Shown: one piece after another, positions 33,701 to 45,700 of the stretch
Numbering within the stretch: the first letter of the stretch is position 1
How the letters are laid out: every line of letters starts with the position of its first letter
Assembly (NCBI RefSeq): GCF_000247695.1
Contig: NW_004624865.1
Location: 4,735,146 to 4,799,145, forward strand
Origin: Heterocephalus glaber
Taxonomy: Eukaryota > Chordata > Mammalia > Rodentia > Bathyergidae
DNA: 64,000 bases
Reading direction: 5' to 3'
Notes under the pieces: model-generated
The model's database searches: none
The model's input: the letters and a program-made list of their open reading frames with translations, nothing else
Told to the model about the DNA's origin: nothing
Made by a program: the position numbers and the translations under genes

Positions 33701-36700
33701 GAAGCAGGGTTGGTGGATGCAGGAGCACTGGTGGGGGCGGAGAAGCCAGGATTTGGGCTTGGGAAGTGGCTGCCCAGGGTGGATCCCCTGGTCACTGAGC
33801 CCAGCATCCACACCTGAGGGGCAATGCCTGGCTCGCAGCTGGGTACATTTGTGAAATAGAATGGGAAGGGTTTATGCAGGACTCCACAAGCTGATCTTTT
33901 CTTTCTCTTTTGAACTTCACTTATTTTTGCAGTTAAAGGGCACTGGACCCAGGGACTTGTATGTACCAAGACAGTGCTCTACACTGAGCTGCATCCCCAG
34001 CCACCCAAGTGCTGGGATGACAGGTGTGCACCAGCATGCGAAGCCTAAATCTGTATATTTGAAGGATTTGGTGGGGTTGGGCTTGGGCTGCAGGTCACCA
34101 CAGACCACGCCTCTCAGCACTCACAGCAGGAAGCGCGTAGCAGAGGGCAGTTCTCCCCACACTCACTTCTGTCCTTATGTTTGCTTTTAGGAATGCTCCT
34201 CACTGCCAACGAGGCCCCCAAGATGGGCATCTATTACGTCCCGGTAAGACATGCAGAGATGAGAGACACTTTCTCGTCTGTGAAACTGTTTGACATCACA
34301 TTAGGTAGACCTTAGAAACTGATATTTATACTTCAGTTTTCACTGTTTCTTTTGGTGTCCAAGTGTATCAGAGTATTAAGCTTTGAGCTGTTGATCAAGA
34401 GGTCTTGATCTACAGAGTCCAAAGATCTTCTAGGAATCTCATGTCATTTGTTCCTTTTACATGTGTAGTTTACAATCTGCCCTGTTTTTCCTGCTTAAAG
34501 GAAAACCTCACCTTGTAGTTTGTAGGAAAGAAACAGAAACGCGTGCTGAGCGGACGTAGTTGTGTCCTGGGAGAGGGTGGACAGCAGTGTGAGACTCCCG
34601 CGGGGCTTGGCCCTGCGTGTCTCCAGATCAGGGCTCTGTGACATCGGGCTTCCGAGCTCTCAGGAAACAGGCTGGAAGCCGCCGACATCTGAACAGGAAG
34701 CCTGCGCGTCTCCTAAGCTGTCCTGTGTCCCTTCTCCCTGGATCCGCCCGTTTCTCCATCTTGCCTTGCGTGTGTTCACTGTGGTCCTTCACCTTCCTCC
34801 CTCCACCCTCCTCGAGCTTCAGCCTCTGTGGAGCTGGGACTTTGGGCCCCTCTCAGGCTCACCGTATTTCTCCGTCGGTCACATCGGCGTCTCAGCAGCA
34901 TGCCACAGCTGACCATGTTCCCGTGGGGACAGAATCAGAGAGTGCGCTGCTTGGTGCCTGTGGGGGTGCTGTGCTGGGAGCAGGAGGACGCTGTGGAAGG
35001 AGGGGATGGGGCCCTGGGCAGGAGCTCCCCCACATCCCTTCCTGTGGCCCAGAGCCCTGTGGGTGGTGTGGGGGGAGCAGCAGGAGGGCATTTGAACTCT
35101 GGACAGGTTGCCCTGGCTTCTTGGAGGCGAGTGGGTTGGCTCAGCTCGTTTGGGCACTGTGAGCAGGCTTCGGCAAACTGCAGGAAGATGGGGTGCTGTG
35201 CCCTGGGCCAGGCCATTCCACCGGGGCTGAGGATTGAGGCTGGGGCCTTAGCACTTTTGTAAAAAATATTATTTTAAAATTCTAATCATTTTCCTGGGCC
35301 AGGGAGTTTAGCTCAGTGGCACTGCACCTGCCTGGCAAGTACAAGGTACTGAATCCCCAGTACCAAAAAACCTTAGAATTATTCATTTTGTTTGTTTGTT
35401 TTGGTTTTTTGAGACAAGATCGAACTATGTAATCCAGGTTGGCCTTGAACTCACAGGGACCCTCCTGCCTCAGCCTCCCAAGTGCTGGGATTACAGGTGT
35501 GCACCACCATGCCCAGCCTAGACATTTATATTTTGGACCTTTGCACTGAGCTACACCTCCAGCCCTTTTTTATTTTGCAACAAGGTGTCGCTAAATTGCT
35601 TAGGCTGGGGTGAAGTTGCAATCCTCAGGTCGGGGATTTAGCTCAGTGGTTCCACCATCTGCCTCGCAAGCGGAAGGACCCAAGTTCGATCTTTGGTACC
35701 AAATAAATAAATGAAATTGCATTCCTCCTGCCTCAGCCTCCCAGTGTGCAGGAATTACAGGTGTGTGCCACTGCACTCGGCCAGGTCTCCCTTTTTAGTG
35801 GTCATGATGTCTGGGATCCAGGTAGTTTGAGGATAGAAGTGCAGTGTGGAAGGCCGTGGTTTTGGAGACTTTGTTACCCTGGTCTGCCCAGGGCTGGCCT
35901 CAGGAAAGCACTGATGAAAACGGCGCAGGTCACAGGAAGTTCCCGTGGAGGAAGCTGTCTCTCCTTATCCTCCTCTAAGGAAAACGTACTGTGTTCTCAT
36001 CCTCAGCAGCTACATGTTGTTGCCCCGGTCTTAGACCTCTAACTCACCTCACTACAGGTAGAGACTGCGTGTGGTGGTTCACACCTGTTGTCCCAGCACT
36101 CTGGGAGGCCGAGGCAGGAAGACCCCAGGTTCCAGCCTGGCTGGGCCAATGTAGTAACTTAGTGATACTCTGTCTCAAAATTAAAATAAAGGAGTGGGGA
36201 TGCCAAAGGCCCAGGGTTCAATCCTAGTCCCCCCCAAAAAATACGACACTTGGTCTGAAGGTGGAAGCCAGCACTCCGAGGTGGGGCGGTCTGCTCGGCG
36301 GAGAACCCCTCTCTCTCCTCGCAGGGTGTGGGTGGGGAGCAGGTGGGGCCAGAGGCTGGCAGCAGCTGGAGATGCCAGGTCTGTTATGGCTGCAGGCCGG
36401 CGTGGTCAGGGAGCTGATGTGTGCATGTGAAGTTGTATTTTATGTACAAATTTGTACCCTGTTTTCATCTCTTAGCTTAGAAATACTAATTGCCAGGTGC
36501 TGAAATGACCTAGCTGTCTTCAGTCATGGCCTTGACCTTTCCCTGCCTGGCGTCTGACTCCCGTATGGAGGTCTGAGCATTGAGAACTGTACTCAGCATG
36601 AGCCAGGGGTGGGCAACAGCCACAGGGACCCTGCCCTGGGCCCGGCAGCCCCTCCTGAGACTAGACTTGGAGCGATGGGGACAGCGCTCTCGGTGACGTT

Positions 36701-39700
36701 GGACAGCACCGCCTGCTGCTTGGGCCCTGCTCTTTGTAAGACTTCTTCAAAGCACAGAGATCCCAGGGCCCTGAACGCCTGCCATGCTCAGATTTTATCA
36801 GACTTTGGCAGAGGCACCCGTAGAGCCTCTCGAACAGACATCTGTGCCAGGGTTGGGTCTGGCTGTGATTTCTAGGAACATCTCCTAAATTGAGGGTGAA
36901 GCTGGCCTCCTTTGGCTTGAGGTAGAATGAAGACAGCTCAGTACTGCTGTCTGTCGATTTCTGCCTGTCTGATACCGTTTTTGCTGCATACTGGAAGTCC
37001 ACGTCGAGGAACACGCTACCACTTGCTCCTCCCCTGTCACCTGTTTCTCTAGGTGCTGGCTGGTCCTTCATGAGCTCGGCTTTCTTCCCTGTTGTCCCAT
37101 TTTCTCAGCGCTGCCTTCCCTCCACAGAGATGGGGTCTCACTGTTTCGTTCCTTTATTGGCTTTGGGGTCTCATCCATCTGCAGCCCCAGAGCAATGCCG
37201 GGAGTAGCTCTTCCTCTGAAGCACAGTTTCATCTCAGCGTGGTTCACTCAGGTGAACGCCTGTGGGGACCCTGGAGCCTCCCAGGGTCTGCCCCCCCACC
37301 CCAAACACCCTGTGTTTATGATGTCGAGGGTGTGGTCCAGGGTTCGGACCCCCGCACTCCAGCTCCTGGAGCAGTGAGTGCCTGTCCCTGCATGCTTGGT
37401 GACGTAGGCAGGGAGCTTGAGGACAAGTAGAGTTTTGGGTTTTTGGTTTTGGTTTTTTGAGACAGCGTCTTGCTATGTAGCCCAGGCTGGCCTTGAACTC
37501 ATGGCAATCTTCCTGCCTCAGGCTCCCAAGTGCTGGGATGACAGGCATGCGCCACCATGCCAGGCTCAAAAGTGGAGTACTTGATTTGGAGGAACAAGTT
37601 ATTCAGTTTGTAGGAGGTGTGTAGGTTTTTGTTCAAACGTGTAAAGTTAGGCTGCTGTAAAGAGTGTAACCCAGCTCTCAAGACTAGCAGGTGTTTCATT
37701 TGGAAACATTTTGTTGGGGAGGGGGGACCCGTGCTGTATTATTTCTATTCCAATGTTTTGATTATTCATAAGAAATCAAAATGTATTGATTAAACATTTT
37801 AACATTTGGGCCGGGGATTTAGCTCCGTGATTTCGCCGCCTGCTGCGCAAGGACCCGAGTTCTATCTCTGGTACCAAAACAATTTTTTAACATTTATTAT
37901 TTAATTTATAACCTGCAAAGTACTTTAGAAACTGAAGTTCCCGGAGACGGGACACAGTTACAGAAACACGAAGATGATCCTAAACTGCACAGAGGCAGTT
38001 ATTTCCGGTAGGAAACAACACTGGGGATGCCCCGCAGCTGTTTGCAGATCCGGGAGGAAACTGCACAGATGCTGCCCTCACCTGAGGCACACCGGGCTGG
38101 GGTGCAACTCCACGCTGAGTGCCTGCCCTGCATGCGTGAAGCCCTGGGTTTAACCCTTGGCACCACCCAAACCCTGCGCACACGGATGCACACACATGCG
38201 CACAGGGCCCTGGCTGGAGCGAGTTTTGTCGCCAGGTTGTGTGGAACGTGGCAAAGGGATATGTTGAATCTCTTGGTTCCTGTTCATCTTAGTCTCTGCC
38301 TGCGGTGCGTTGTCCGCCTCCCCAGGTGTGCGGTGGAGCAGGGCCCTTCCCGTCACACCGCGGGTTAGTGTGGCTGAGCCCCCAGGCCCGTGGGCCACTG
38401 CTCTGATGCCATGCGGCTCCAGGCCGTCGCTGCGGTACACCTTAGTGACCACTGTGCTGCTCTGCTGTTGCCCCACAGCTGTCTGCTTCTATACAGCAGC
38501 CAGATTGGCCTAACACTAAACATATAAACAGACCAGATTTTGTATGAGCCTTAAAAATGAAAACATTAACATTACTAGCACTGTCGGTCTCATGGGCAGA
38601 CTGGGAAGCTAGGGGGTGGTTGAAGAACTTCTCACCGTATGCATTCTTTTCACAATTAAATATTGTACCATGTACGTGCATTTCCCAGTCAGAAAATAAA
38701 GTTACAAAAGGCAGGCTGGAGCCAGGCGTGGTGGTGCACATGTGTACTCCTACCACTTGCAGGAAGATTGCAGTGAGCTGGAGGCCAGCCTGGCTGCACA
38801 GCCAGACCTGTCTCAAAACAAAAAAGCACGATTAATAAGATGCCGTTCTGGAAGAGTAGGACAGGAGAATGACGTGGGACTGGTCCCTGAGGGAGATGCC
38901 AGCTTGCCAGTGGATGTTGAAATGGCCCCATGCTCACTGGCGTCCATGTCAAACCCTGAAATGATGACAGCATGATAATGAAAGGCTCTGTGGAGTAGGG
39001 GCTGTTAGACTCGGGGGCAGAGGACTGCAAGAAGTCACAGATTTAGGGCCGGGGATTTAGTTCAGTGGTTCCGGTGCCTGCCTCACAAGCACAACGTCCT
39101 GAGTTCGATCCCTAGTACCAAAAAAAAAAAAAAAAAAGAAGTCACAGATTTCTAGGGCTGGGAGCAACATGTCCTCCTGGTTGAGGGAGGCAGCAGCAGG
39201 TGCAGAGAACTCTGCCTGGGGACCTGCAGGCACGGGAGGGCAGACCGGATGGCAGAGCCTAGGCAGGGGTCCGAAGCGTAAGGGAGCAGTAGGAGCCGGA
39301 AGTGTGGACATTAGCTCCAGGCGGGGTCCCTGAAGTCCTGGAAACCAGCTCCCTAATGTACATCTGGGAAATCGAGTTCCCTGCCGCAGGCCAGTGACAA
39401 ATTGGTGGCAGAGCTGGGGCTCGGAGGCAGTGTCTGAGCCCACCTGCAGTGGGGGAGGTCAGGCTTGGCCGTCGTTGCCCCAAGTTTGTGTGCTGGCTTT
39501 GCCTCTTAGAAATGTTGGGGCCTTAGATGAGTCACTTTCCTCTCCCAGCCGTGGTTCTTACACGGGGAAGGGCACAGTGCCACAGTCTCCCTCGCTGCCT
39601 GGTATGACAGCTATCCCAACACCAAAAGATACACCAAAAGTATCCTCAGGTTTGGTTGTGATCTGACTCCATTTGCTCTGATCTGCTTGAGCTGGGAAGC

Positions 39701-42700
39701 TCATCTCTGGGTAAGAGGTTAAACCAGAGAAATTCAGCTCCACAAACATTAGACTCGATGACTGGAGTAGGAGCAGGGAGAGGTTTGGAAAGCAGAGCTG
39801 GAAAGCTCCGAATGGGTGAGATGGGTCTCAGCAGCAACATTAAGAACAGAAGATAAAAAAAGACATCAGTGGAGGTTTCAGGCAACTGTGAGCCGAGCGG
39901 ACAGTTGGGCAGTAGTCCCTCCTGTGGGCAGGTGGAGAGGGTGGGGACACCCGGGTAACCTGGGCACCCGGCCTCATTGGCAAGGATCCTGGGTGGTCAT
40001 GCATAGGAGAAGCTCAGAAAAGAGCCCAGGAGTTGAGTAATCACGGCCTGTAGGAAAGGAGATACAATCACACAGGAGGGAACCGTGTGAGGGGAAGGAC
40101 AGGCGGCCCTGCCACACAGGTTCTGGTCATTTTAACGACAGGAAGAGTAGTGAGTGAGACTCAGAGCTGCCAGAGGAAGAAGGGGCAGATGTGCGAGGGA
40201 AACAGGATTCACTTGACCCTGTGCTCACTCAGGAAGGCCTATTTTTAGATGCCTTGAGTCATGATAATGTGCTTAATTTATGTTCCAACAGAGGCGTTTT
40301 AAAGATGCAGGCTTTCCACACTTCCTTGTTTTATGAGGAAAAAAATGTGGGACACTTACAAGCCGAACCCAGGAGGTTCGTGGAAGAGTTAGATTCCCAG
40401 CTTGGCTTATTTTTATCATCTTTTCCTAATTAACAAAGAGGAAAATGTATTTCTTTTTTTATTTTTTTTAAATTTTTTTTTGGTACTGGGGATCGAACTC
40501 TGATCCTTGTGCTTGTGTAGCAGGCCCCGAAACCACTGAGCTAAATCCCCAGCCCCCAAATGTATTTCTTTGTAGGGCTTTTCTGTAATAACCCAAGCTT
40601 ACAGCAAATCTGTCATAATTGAATTTTATCTCACGCATGAAATCACTTTATAAGGCAATGGTATTATTTGTAGGTTTTCAGTTATATATATTCCTAACTG
40701 AATTGGATGAGAGGCTGAGTGTGGTGGTGCACACCTATTATCCCAGCACTTGGGAGCCTGAGGCAGGAGGATCGCTGTGAGTTCGAGGCCAGCCTGGGCT
40801 ACATAGACCTTGTTTCAAAAGACAAAAAAAGAAAAAAAGAGATACGAAGCACAAATATCAGATGGCTGATACGTACTCTGTTTTAATGCAAACAAGTTGT
40901 TTGGGACGTTACAAAGGGGAAACGGGCGCCTTCCATTTTAATCTAAGGGCTTTCAGGCACTGACAGTACCTGTGACATTTTCCTCAACAAAGGAAATCCT
41001 CCTCATTTCCCTTCACAGTCTGCTCGGGCACAGGAATAGCAGACACATGGAAAGCACTAATGTGTGAAAGTCAGGAAATCATCTTCTGAGCTTTCTGTCA
41101 CATTTTCAAAGTTAATTTCAGTTCTGATTGGGTCAAGCATTATGTGATTTCCATATGGAAATATTTGACACCAAATAGTATAGTTTGTATTGTGTTAACT
41201 TTGGGGTTTGTGTTGTTGACTTTTGGGGGGGTTCTGAGACAGGGTCTCGCTGTGTAGTTCAGGCTGGCCTTGAACTCACCTAAGTCTCCCTCGTTGGGAA
41301 GCATGGAGGAGCTGACTGAGGGTTGGGTCCAGGAGCAGTGGTGGCTGCATCCTAGTGTCAGGGCAGGGAGGAGGGCTCCTATCTGTCACTCAAGTCCATG
41401 ATGGTTCTCGCCCACACCATCAGTGCTCTGCACCGAAGCCGTCCTCATGGGGTGTGGGGCATCTCATTGCTTTGATCCTATGTCACCCACTCAAGAAAAT
41501 GCCACACTGCGATTTCCTTTGCAGGCTGGACGGTTGCTGCTTTAGCCTCTGGCGTGCCTGGGCCATTTCTTGTGGACGCCCAGTGGCATCTACTGCTTTC
41601 CTGTGCTGGGGCCTGGGTGTCAGAGATGCTTCTGCCTAGCACCCTGCTGCTTTGGAGCTTGTACTCTGGTACCAGAGCAGATGGTGTGGGTGCCCAGGGC
41701 CCTCAAGGAGCACGAAAGAGCCACCTTCCTGCAAGCAGGAGGCTCTGAGGTGGCCTGAAGGTTGCCTGGGTTTTTGCAGGGTGGGCAGGGATCCATCCTC
41801 GGACATGGGAAGGGGGAAGAGAGGCAGTGGCTCGGAGAGCACTCTGGGCCCAGGTATCTAAATGTCGAGCCTCCCCATCCATCCGGTCCTTCAGTGGGAG
41901 TGAGGGGAGTGAGGGGCAAGGTGAGCCTGGAGGCAGGAGGAGGCGGGCCCAAGTCTGCACCTTTACACAGCTTTTACACAGCGTTAAACCTTTGCCTTCA
42001 GTAGCGTGACATTCCTTTGAGGGGTTTCTTCTGGGAGTGAGATCGGAGGTGCATGATTCTGCCTGCAGGGGGGTCTGGGGACGGGTGGGACACATGGTAA
42101 TTGATGGGGATGAGGGCAGGGCGCCAGGTGAGAGCATTTGGCAGGAGGACAGGGTGGGGCGGTGTGCAGGTGAGTCAGGGAAGCGGTGAGGGTTGGAGCT
42201 GAGGTGGAGCGGATGCACAGCTTGGCTTTGGAAAGGTGGAGTTCTCCAGAATGGCTCTCTGCTATGGGTGGTGTTAAGCTGCTTCCTGGGAGGGAGTCTG
42301 TACCATTTTTCTGGTTCATTCCACAGAAAAGACTAAAGGTTGTGAGTCAGGTTGTTGACTTTTATGGAGAGAAAACACATCTCTATGCTGGGTACAGTGG
42401 CTCATGCCTGTGATCCCAGCACTCGGGAGGCTGAAGCAGGAGGATCATTGGAAGTTCGAGGCCAGCCAGGACTACAAAATGAGACCCTGTTTCAAAAAGC
42501 AAAAACAGTCCTGTTTCATTTACATTCTGAAGGTCTCGTGTCAGTAAAAGGCATGAGTCCTGATCCAGTGTTCATGAAAGGCCTCCGCCCCAGATTATAG
42601 GCAGGCTCTCACTCCTTCACCAAGAGTGGGAAGGCTTGGTGTTTAGCTTGGTAGCGTGAGGGCTCTGCTGGCCCCTTCCTGTCTGTTTCTGGACTGTGCC

Positions 42701-45700
42701 CGTATCATTTTGGAGCTGTCGTTTTGCTTTAGAAGAAATTCTCCAATTTTGCATAAAAGCATAAAAATCCGTCCCCCACACCGGAAGAGTGCTTCATAGC
42801 CCCTCCCTCCACTGTTAAGAGCAAGTGTTTGGTGTGCGTAATTTGCAGCAGCAGGTCACACGTGACATGTGTGCACACACGCATACCTGCACATACACAG
42901 CATGGGTAATTTAATCCGCCCTCTCATGATGCCATGCCTAAGGGGTTTCTTTTTTGCCATTTAACAATATATCGTTCTGGTCATCAAGTTCGTTCTTTTT
43001 AATAGTTGCCTAGCATTTTGTTACAGGGTCCTATTTTATTTGCGTTGTTTCCTACCGTGGCTGTTGTCTCGGCCTGGCTGGCACCATCTGGGTCTTCACA
43101 GCAGAGTGCACAGCAGCCCCTGCTGGAGGTAGGCCGTCCTGGCTGGCCTGGCCCGGCCTGCACTGTAGCTGGTAGCCATGGGGACTGCAGACCCTGGTGG
43201 CACACTCAGCTTGCCTGCGGCACTGTGCTTTCCATCTGACCTCCCTCCGGCCGGCCTTGAGGTCACAGCTGTGCCGCCCACAGCCCCGGTGGATGCCAGC
43301 TGCCATGGCAGCCGAGTGCAGTAGCCGCCTGCATGCAGGCCCTCATGGCCTGGGCCTGCGTCGATCAGTTTCCCTTCAGCGTTGAGCAGCCAGCCACAGG
43401 CGTCTCTTTCACAAACCTCTCGTAAGGAGCAAGTTTCTCCTCCCCTGGATCACATCTTCTGCTCGTCCTCGTGCTGCGTCTCTGCCTTGCTGCCAGGGGG
43501 CCCAGAGTCCATCCGGTCCAGCGGAGCCATGGGCTTTTCCCCTCTCCTAGCCACCAAGCCACGCGGCTTCCGCTCCTTCTCAGTCCCGATTTCATGGTGC
43601 ATGCAGTTTTCCTTGGAGAGTGCCCCTCGGAGTGCTCAATTTTACGTGAAGTCTTGGGTCCACCCTGAGCCCACCCTAAAAAAGGTACATAGCATATGCA
43701 CACTGCTTCTTGCACACACACCCACACACACACCAGCTCTTAATGTGATCCTGGATATTGTACACACGGGAGCGTGGTTTATCACCTCAAGGTTGCGTGG
43801 GGATCTGAGACTGAAGTAGACGCCCCACATAAGCGCTTTCATGATTGCCCACATTTCATTCGGTTGAGCCCGAGTTGGGTGGTTTTGCCCTCTTCTTTTG
43901 CTGTCCTCTGCCCTGCTTTGTCTTTATTTGGGGGACACATGGAAAATCTGACTTTACCTGCACTGGATATATCCTCCAGGATGAATTGTGCCTGAGCCCC
44001 TGGAGATAATGAGTAACTGCTCACTGGCAGGTGGCAAAATGTTCTTTGAGCTTCCTAGAATAGCAGTGTTGAGGGTAAAACCTTGAGGGAGTATTCATAG
44101 AGTTTGTTTTAAGTTTTACTCTTCCTTTATTTCTGCCAAGTTTTTTTCCCCAGGGTGTTTTTAAATATTATCCTTCATTTCTACACAGACTTCAGGAATT
44201 AAGGTTTGGAAGGCAGGAAGAATATGCTGAAAATTCTTAATCACTTTGCCTGCAAGGAAGTAGGGGAGAGCCGGAAACCGCTGGCTTGCTCCCCAAGGCT
44301 AATGCACTGGCCATCTGTGTCCCCAGGCAGCTGGGGGAGGCCTCTCCAGGTGTGTGGTCCTGACAAGTTGGTCCCCCCAGGACAGCTGGAGCTGGCCTGG
44401 GGCTGGCCTGGGGCTCGAGCCGGTGCTGGGGTGCACGCAGCTCAGAGGTAGGGAACTGAGAGAGGAAAAGGCTAGGAGCAGAGGCTGTAGCATTGCATGG
44501 AGACCTTGTTTGGGCAAACTGTGGGCAGGAGCTGTAGGGAACATCTCTGGAATTCCAAGTGGGATGGAATGGTAAACAGCAAGGGGTGTTTGAAGCCAGG
44601 ATGCAAGGCCACAGGCAGACGTCCGAGACATCTGTTTTCCTGAGGAGGTGGGGACGTGCCGAGATCTTCTCTCTCCTTTTTCTTTTCTTCCCTTATTCTT
44701 TCCTTCTTTCTTTTTGCTTTGAACATTGAAGGCAAAGTAGAAGCTGAAGCCTTTTCCATGCTATTGAATGCATTGTTTGTGATTTTCCATGAAAAGCATT
44801 TCACTTCAACTTCAAATGAGCAGAACTAGGTTAACTAAATGTAGCTTTGCATACTTAGCAAAGAATTTTAAGAGATCTGTTTCATGAAGGAATTTCATAG
44901 TTTTGAATAAAATGTTTCTCAGTTAGACTACAGTGGACTCTTGGAGAGTAATTGTTTCTCCATTCCTCAGTTTAGCAGGAACATCTGGTCTTCGTGTTTG
45001 GAATGCTGCTAAGTTGGTTCAGAATTTGAAGCCTCCAGAGGATCTGTGAGTTTAATTTTCAAGCCTAGTTAATCTTGTCCATTACCAAAATGTATGAGAA
45101 GTTTGAGTTTTAAAATTAAGCATGTGCCAGGCACAGTGGTATATACCTGTAATCCTAGCCACTCAGGAGGCTGAAGCAGGAGGATCACAAGTTCAAGGCC
45201 AGGCTTGGCAATTTAGTCAGGCTGTGTCTCAAAATAAAAATTTTAAAGGGCTGGAATGTGTCTCAGTGGTAAAGTACTTGCCTCACGTGTGTGAGGCCCT
45301 GAGTCCAATTCCTAGTGCTACCACCAAAAAAGCAGAAGCATATTTTCTTTTGTTTTTTGGTATTGGGAATTGAACTCAGGGCCTTACATTTGCTAGGCAG
45401 GTGCTGTGCCTCTGAGCTGCATCCCCAGCACTAGAAGCATATGTTTTGTTTTGTTTTGTTTTTGGTACCAGGTATCGAACTCGGGACCTTGCGCTTGCAA
45501 GGCAGGCACCAGAACCACTGAGCTACATCCCCAGCCCAAGCATATGGTTTTTTTTAAGCATATGTTTTTTGAGACAGCATTTTATTGTGTACTTCAGGCT
45601 AGTCTTGAACTCACTGGGTAGCCCAGGCTGGCCACAAACACATGAAGATCCTCCTGCCTCAGGTTCCTGAGTGCTGGTATTATAGGCATGTACCACTACA

